DNA of 64,000 nucleotides from an uncultured Siphonobacter sp. (GTDB lineage Bacteria; Bacteroidota; Bacteroidia; Cytophagales; Spirosomataceae). Made by a program: the position numbers and the translations under genes. Below, piece by piece: positions 62,206 to 64,000 of this stretch. The stretch lies in contig CAJYHS010000099.1 of assembly GCA_913774715.1 (NCBI GenBank), forward strand, positions 48,892-112,891. Direction: 5' to 3'. How positions within the stretch are numbered: the stretch's first letter is position 1; each line of letters opens with the position of its first letter. The notes under the pieces were generated by a model that worked only from the letters and a program-made list of their open reading frames with translations, did no database searches and was not told where the DNA came from.

Positions 62206-63165
62206 CTATGCTTCCGTATACGTAAAAGCCTTCCGTAACACTTCTAAACTCTTAGGCACCGCAGTACGCGGATCTTCCTTACCTTCCATTTCCAGCGAAA
62301 TATATCCTTTGAAATTCGCCTTTTGCAGAATTTTACCGATACGGTTATAGTCCAGATCTTTATCGTAGTAATGGCCGCCGCCGTAGTACGTTTTGGCCTG
62401 CACAATCGTCGCGTAAGGAGCGATACGTTCGAGCTGGCTATACGGTTCTCCTACAAAGTTACCCGTATCGACGTTCATACCCATGGCGGGGGACGACGCC
62501 AGCGGTTTGTAGATCGCTAGTAAGTGATCAATATTGGAAGACAAGCCCCAGTGGTTTTCTATGGCCAAGGTTACCCCCGCTTTTTCGGCAATTTTCAGGC
62601 ATTCCTGCATACCTTCAATGCACCAGTTGATCGCGTCCTGATCGGTATAACCTTTGAGGGGCGGTTCTATACCATCTCTATAATAAGCCGCATCGCGTTT
62701 GACTGTTCGCCAGCTTCCCGTGTTCATTCGTACGCAGGGAATGCCCATTTGCACGGCAATATTGATACACTTTTCAGTATGTTCAATATCCTTTTTACGC
62801 CTGGCCGGGTCGGGATCTACGAAGCTTTGATGGATGGATAACAAAGGCAACGACAATCCCCGGTCTAAGGCCATGCGTTTGAGTTTGTTCTGATAGGTAA
62901 TAGACTCATCGGCCATCTGACGATGCAGAATTTCCACCCCATCAAATCCGATCAGGGCCGCATCTTCTATCACTTTTTCAATGGGATATTTCTGTTCCTG
63001 AAAATGCCAGTACGAATAGGTCGAAACACTAATGGGTAACCGCCGGGTTACTTTAGGAGCCGCAGCCATTTCAGGTAATAACTCCCAATTCTGACCGACG
63101 ATTACTGCTGAACCAAGTAAAGCCGATTTTTTAATCCAGCCCCGGCGAGTAGAGAGATTTTTCAT
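62206..63165 (-). CDS. Exported TIM-barrel sugar isomerase/epimerase-like protein
   Basis: The 319-residue protein starts with a Tat-like signal ([20 protein letters not shown]), so it is probably exported folded to the periplasm. The barrel has [44 protein letters not shown] and [11 protein letters not shown], supplying the usual Glu/His/Asp metal ligands. This is a second member of the family represented by the cytoplasmic protein at 52901. The substrate is unknown. Confidence 0.87.
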   Translation of the reverse strand: MKNLSTRRGWIKKSALLGSAVIVGQNWELLPEMAAAPKVTRRLPISVSTYSYWHFQEQKYPIEKVIEDAALIGFDGVEILHRQMADESITYQNKLKRMALDRGLSLPLLSIHQSFVDPDPARRKKDIEHTEKCINIAVQMGIPCVRMNTGSWRTVKRDAAYYRDGIEPPLKGYTDQDAINWCIEGMQECLKIAEKAGVTLAIENHWGLSSNIDHLLAIYKPLASSPAMGMNVDTGNFVGEPYSQLERIAPYATIVQAKTYYGGGHYYDKDLDYNRIGKILQKANFKGYISLEMEGKEDPRTAVPKSLEVLRKAFTYTEA

Positions 63166-63307
63166 ACATAGGTTTTTTAGAGTCGTTAGAGAATAGCTTC
63201 CGATTGTCCGTTAATCATTAGCATTATCTCTTCTAAATATATGATTAATATAATTAAATATTTAATTAATCATAAAAGCCGCATCAAAATCTTCTCTCTT
63301 ATCCGAG

Positions 63308-63853
63308 CTATTTCAACTCCCGAAGTTTATCTATTAGTCGTTCTGCGTGATGTCTGGCTTTTTCTTTTATCTGCAACTCCGTAAAACCCGCATTCAAAGA
63401 GGTGCCGTGGAAATACATTGGTTCTACATAATTCATTTCAGCATAATAAGCCGTTTGCTCCAGGTTTTTCCAGAACTCATACACCCGGAAATGATGCTCA
63501 CCTTTCGTATGATATTCACTTTCAGGACCGCCTACGGTGAAACTGGGGACAAAGTTTTTACCCCTTAATTTATATCCCTGCGAACCATATGCAAACTGAT
63601 ATTCAAACACCACATCGAACCAGTGTTTGAGAATGGCCGGCATGTTGTACCAGTACACGGGATACTGAAAAACTATAGTCTGATGCCGCAGCAAAGCTTC
63701 CTGCTCGGCTTTAGGATCAATTTGGTAATCAGGGTACAGCTGCTGGAGATTTCTTACTTCCAGTTCCAGTTCACTTTTCTGCAGAACTTCGAGGATGGCT
63801 TTGTTAGCAAGGGAAGTTTCCAAATTAGGATGCCCTAAAATAATGAGTGCCAT
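63308..63853 (-). CDS. NAD(P)H-dependent oxidoreductase, flavodoxin-like fold
   Basis: The 181-residue protein is of the KefF/MdaB/NQO1-like group: an N-terminal LIILGHPNLETSLANKAIL, then VFQYPVYWYNMPAILKHWFDVVF, and FTVGGPESEYHTKGEHHF. It reduces quinones or similar acceptors with bound flavin. It is divergent from the gene at the end of the window, with palindromic sequence between, a layout often seen with redox-sensing regulators. Confidence 0.88.
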   Translation of the reverse strand: MALIILGHPNLETSLANKAILEVLQKSELELEVRNLQQLYPDYQIDPKAEQEALLRHQTIVFQYPVYWYNMPAILKHWFDVVFEYQFAYGSQGYKLRGKNFVPSFTVGGPESEYHTKGEHHFRVYEFWKNLEQTAYYAEMNYVEPMYFHGTSLNAGFTELQIKEKARHHAERLIDKLRELK

Positions 63854-63872
63854 TTGCTTTTGATTTTCAATA

Positions 63873-63900
63873 CTATAAATTTTATAGTTGCAAAACTATT
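63873..63900. promoter_or_regulatory. Palindromic operator candidate between divergent genes
   Basis: ACTATAAA-T-TTTATAGT (63873-63889) is a perfect inverted repeat, and ATAGTT-GCAA-AACTAT (63885-63900) overlaps its right arm. They lie 20-47 bp upstream of the reverse reductase gene. Confidence 0.5.
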
Positions 63901-63955
63901 TTGAGTATTCTAGCTTTGCAATAGCTATCAAAATGGATAGTTTGAAGAAAAACGT

Positions 63956-64000
63956 ATGAAAACGGAATGCATCGGCGATGCGGTTGAAGTAAACGGCCAG
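63956..64000 (+). CDS. Start of a gene cut by the window end, possibly a HxlR-type regulator
   Basis: Only 15 codons are present, beginning MKTECIGDAVEVNGQ. A cysteine near the N-terminus, the divergent reductase and the palindromes suggest a HxlR/DUF24 redox regulator, but there is too little sequence to decide. Confidence 0.35.
   Translation, partial: MKTECIGDAVEVNGQ

Overview
The window looks like chromosome of a Bacteroidota bacterium, probably a Cytophagales (Spirosoma/Siphonobacter-type) member. The grounds are promoters of the Bacteroidota form (TTG about 20 nt upstream of TAnnTTTG), a ccmB-C-D-E-F cytochrome c operon, Gfo/Idh/MocA and DUF1080 sugar genes, Wzi and CreD families, and dispersed palindromic repeats. 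No strain can be named from the sequence alone.

Bases 1-11,736 hold one very AT-rich, all-forward cell-surface polysaccharide cluster: acyltransferases, Wzx flippase, a nitroreductase-like protein, Wzy polymerase, a pyruvyltransferase-like protein, three further glycosyltransferases, a secreted beta-helix protein and a WecG/TagA-type glycosyltransferase. It abuts reverse-strand wzi (outer-membrane capsule protein) and ugd (UDP-glucuronate supply), which is markedly GC-richer.

Bases 15,000-31,200 are mostly forward housekeeping and envelope genes: a PolX-family protein with a degenerate polymerase site, a carbamoylputrescine-type amidase, a DMT exporter, a small regulator/membrane protein/CreD module with two matching palindromic operators, a diacylglycerol kinase family protein, and a TolC-RND-adaptor efflux operon preceded by four helically phased TTCTAAT repeats.

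Bases 31,200-47,400 carry a CorC-like protein, the reverse ccm operon (CcmE has Cys-x-x-x-Tyr in place of His-x-x-x-Tyr), feoAB with two palindromes at its promoter, a gene-empty stretch of about 0.84 kb, a reverse set (thioredoxin-like, GH3, dxr, rhaM-like, yigZ) and pdhB.

Bases 47,480-64,000 carry a reverse-strand small SRP RNA gene, a TPR lipoprotein, a CoA-transferase, and a loose group of sugar-handling genes (DUF1080, two TIM-barrel epimerase-like proteins, two Gfo/Idh oxidoreductases, an MFS transporter, an SMP-30-like propeller, a carboxylesterase). This group is interrupted by a DUF433/DUF5615 toxin-antitoxin-like pair and a frameshifted four-helix-bundle (S23-type) gene. A tRNA-Glu gene sits at 60.3 kb. 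The window ends in a reductase divergent from the first codons of another gene.

No wholly new multi-gene system is obvious. The most useful leads are the regulatory repeats, the SRP RNA with a non-GNRA apical loop, the altered catalytic motifs and the possible 3-keto-sugar pathway.
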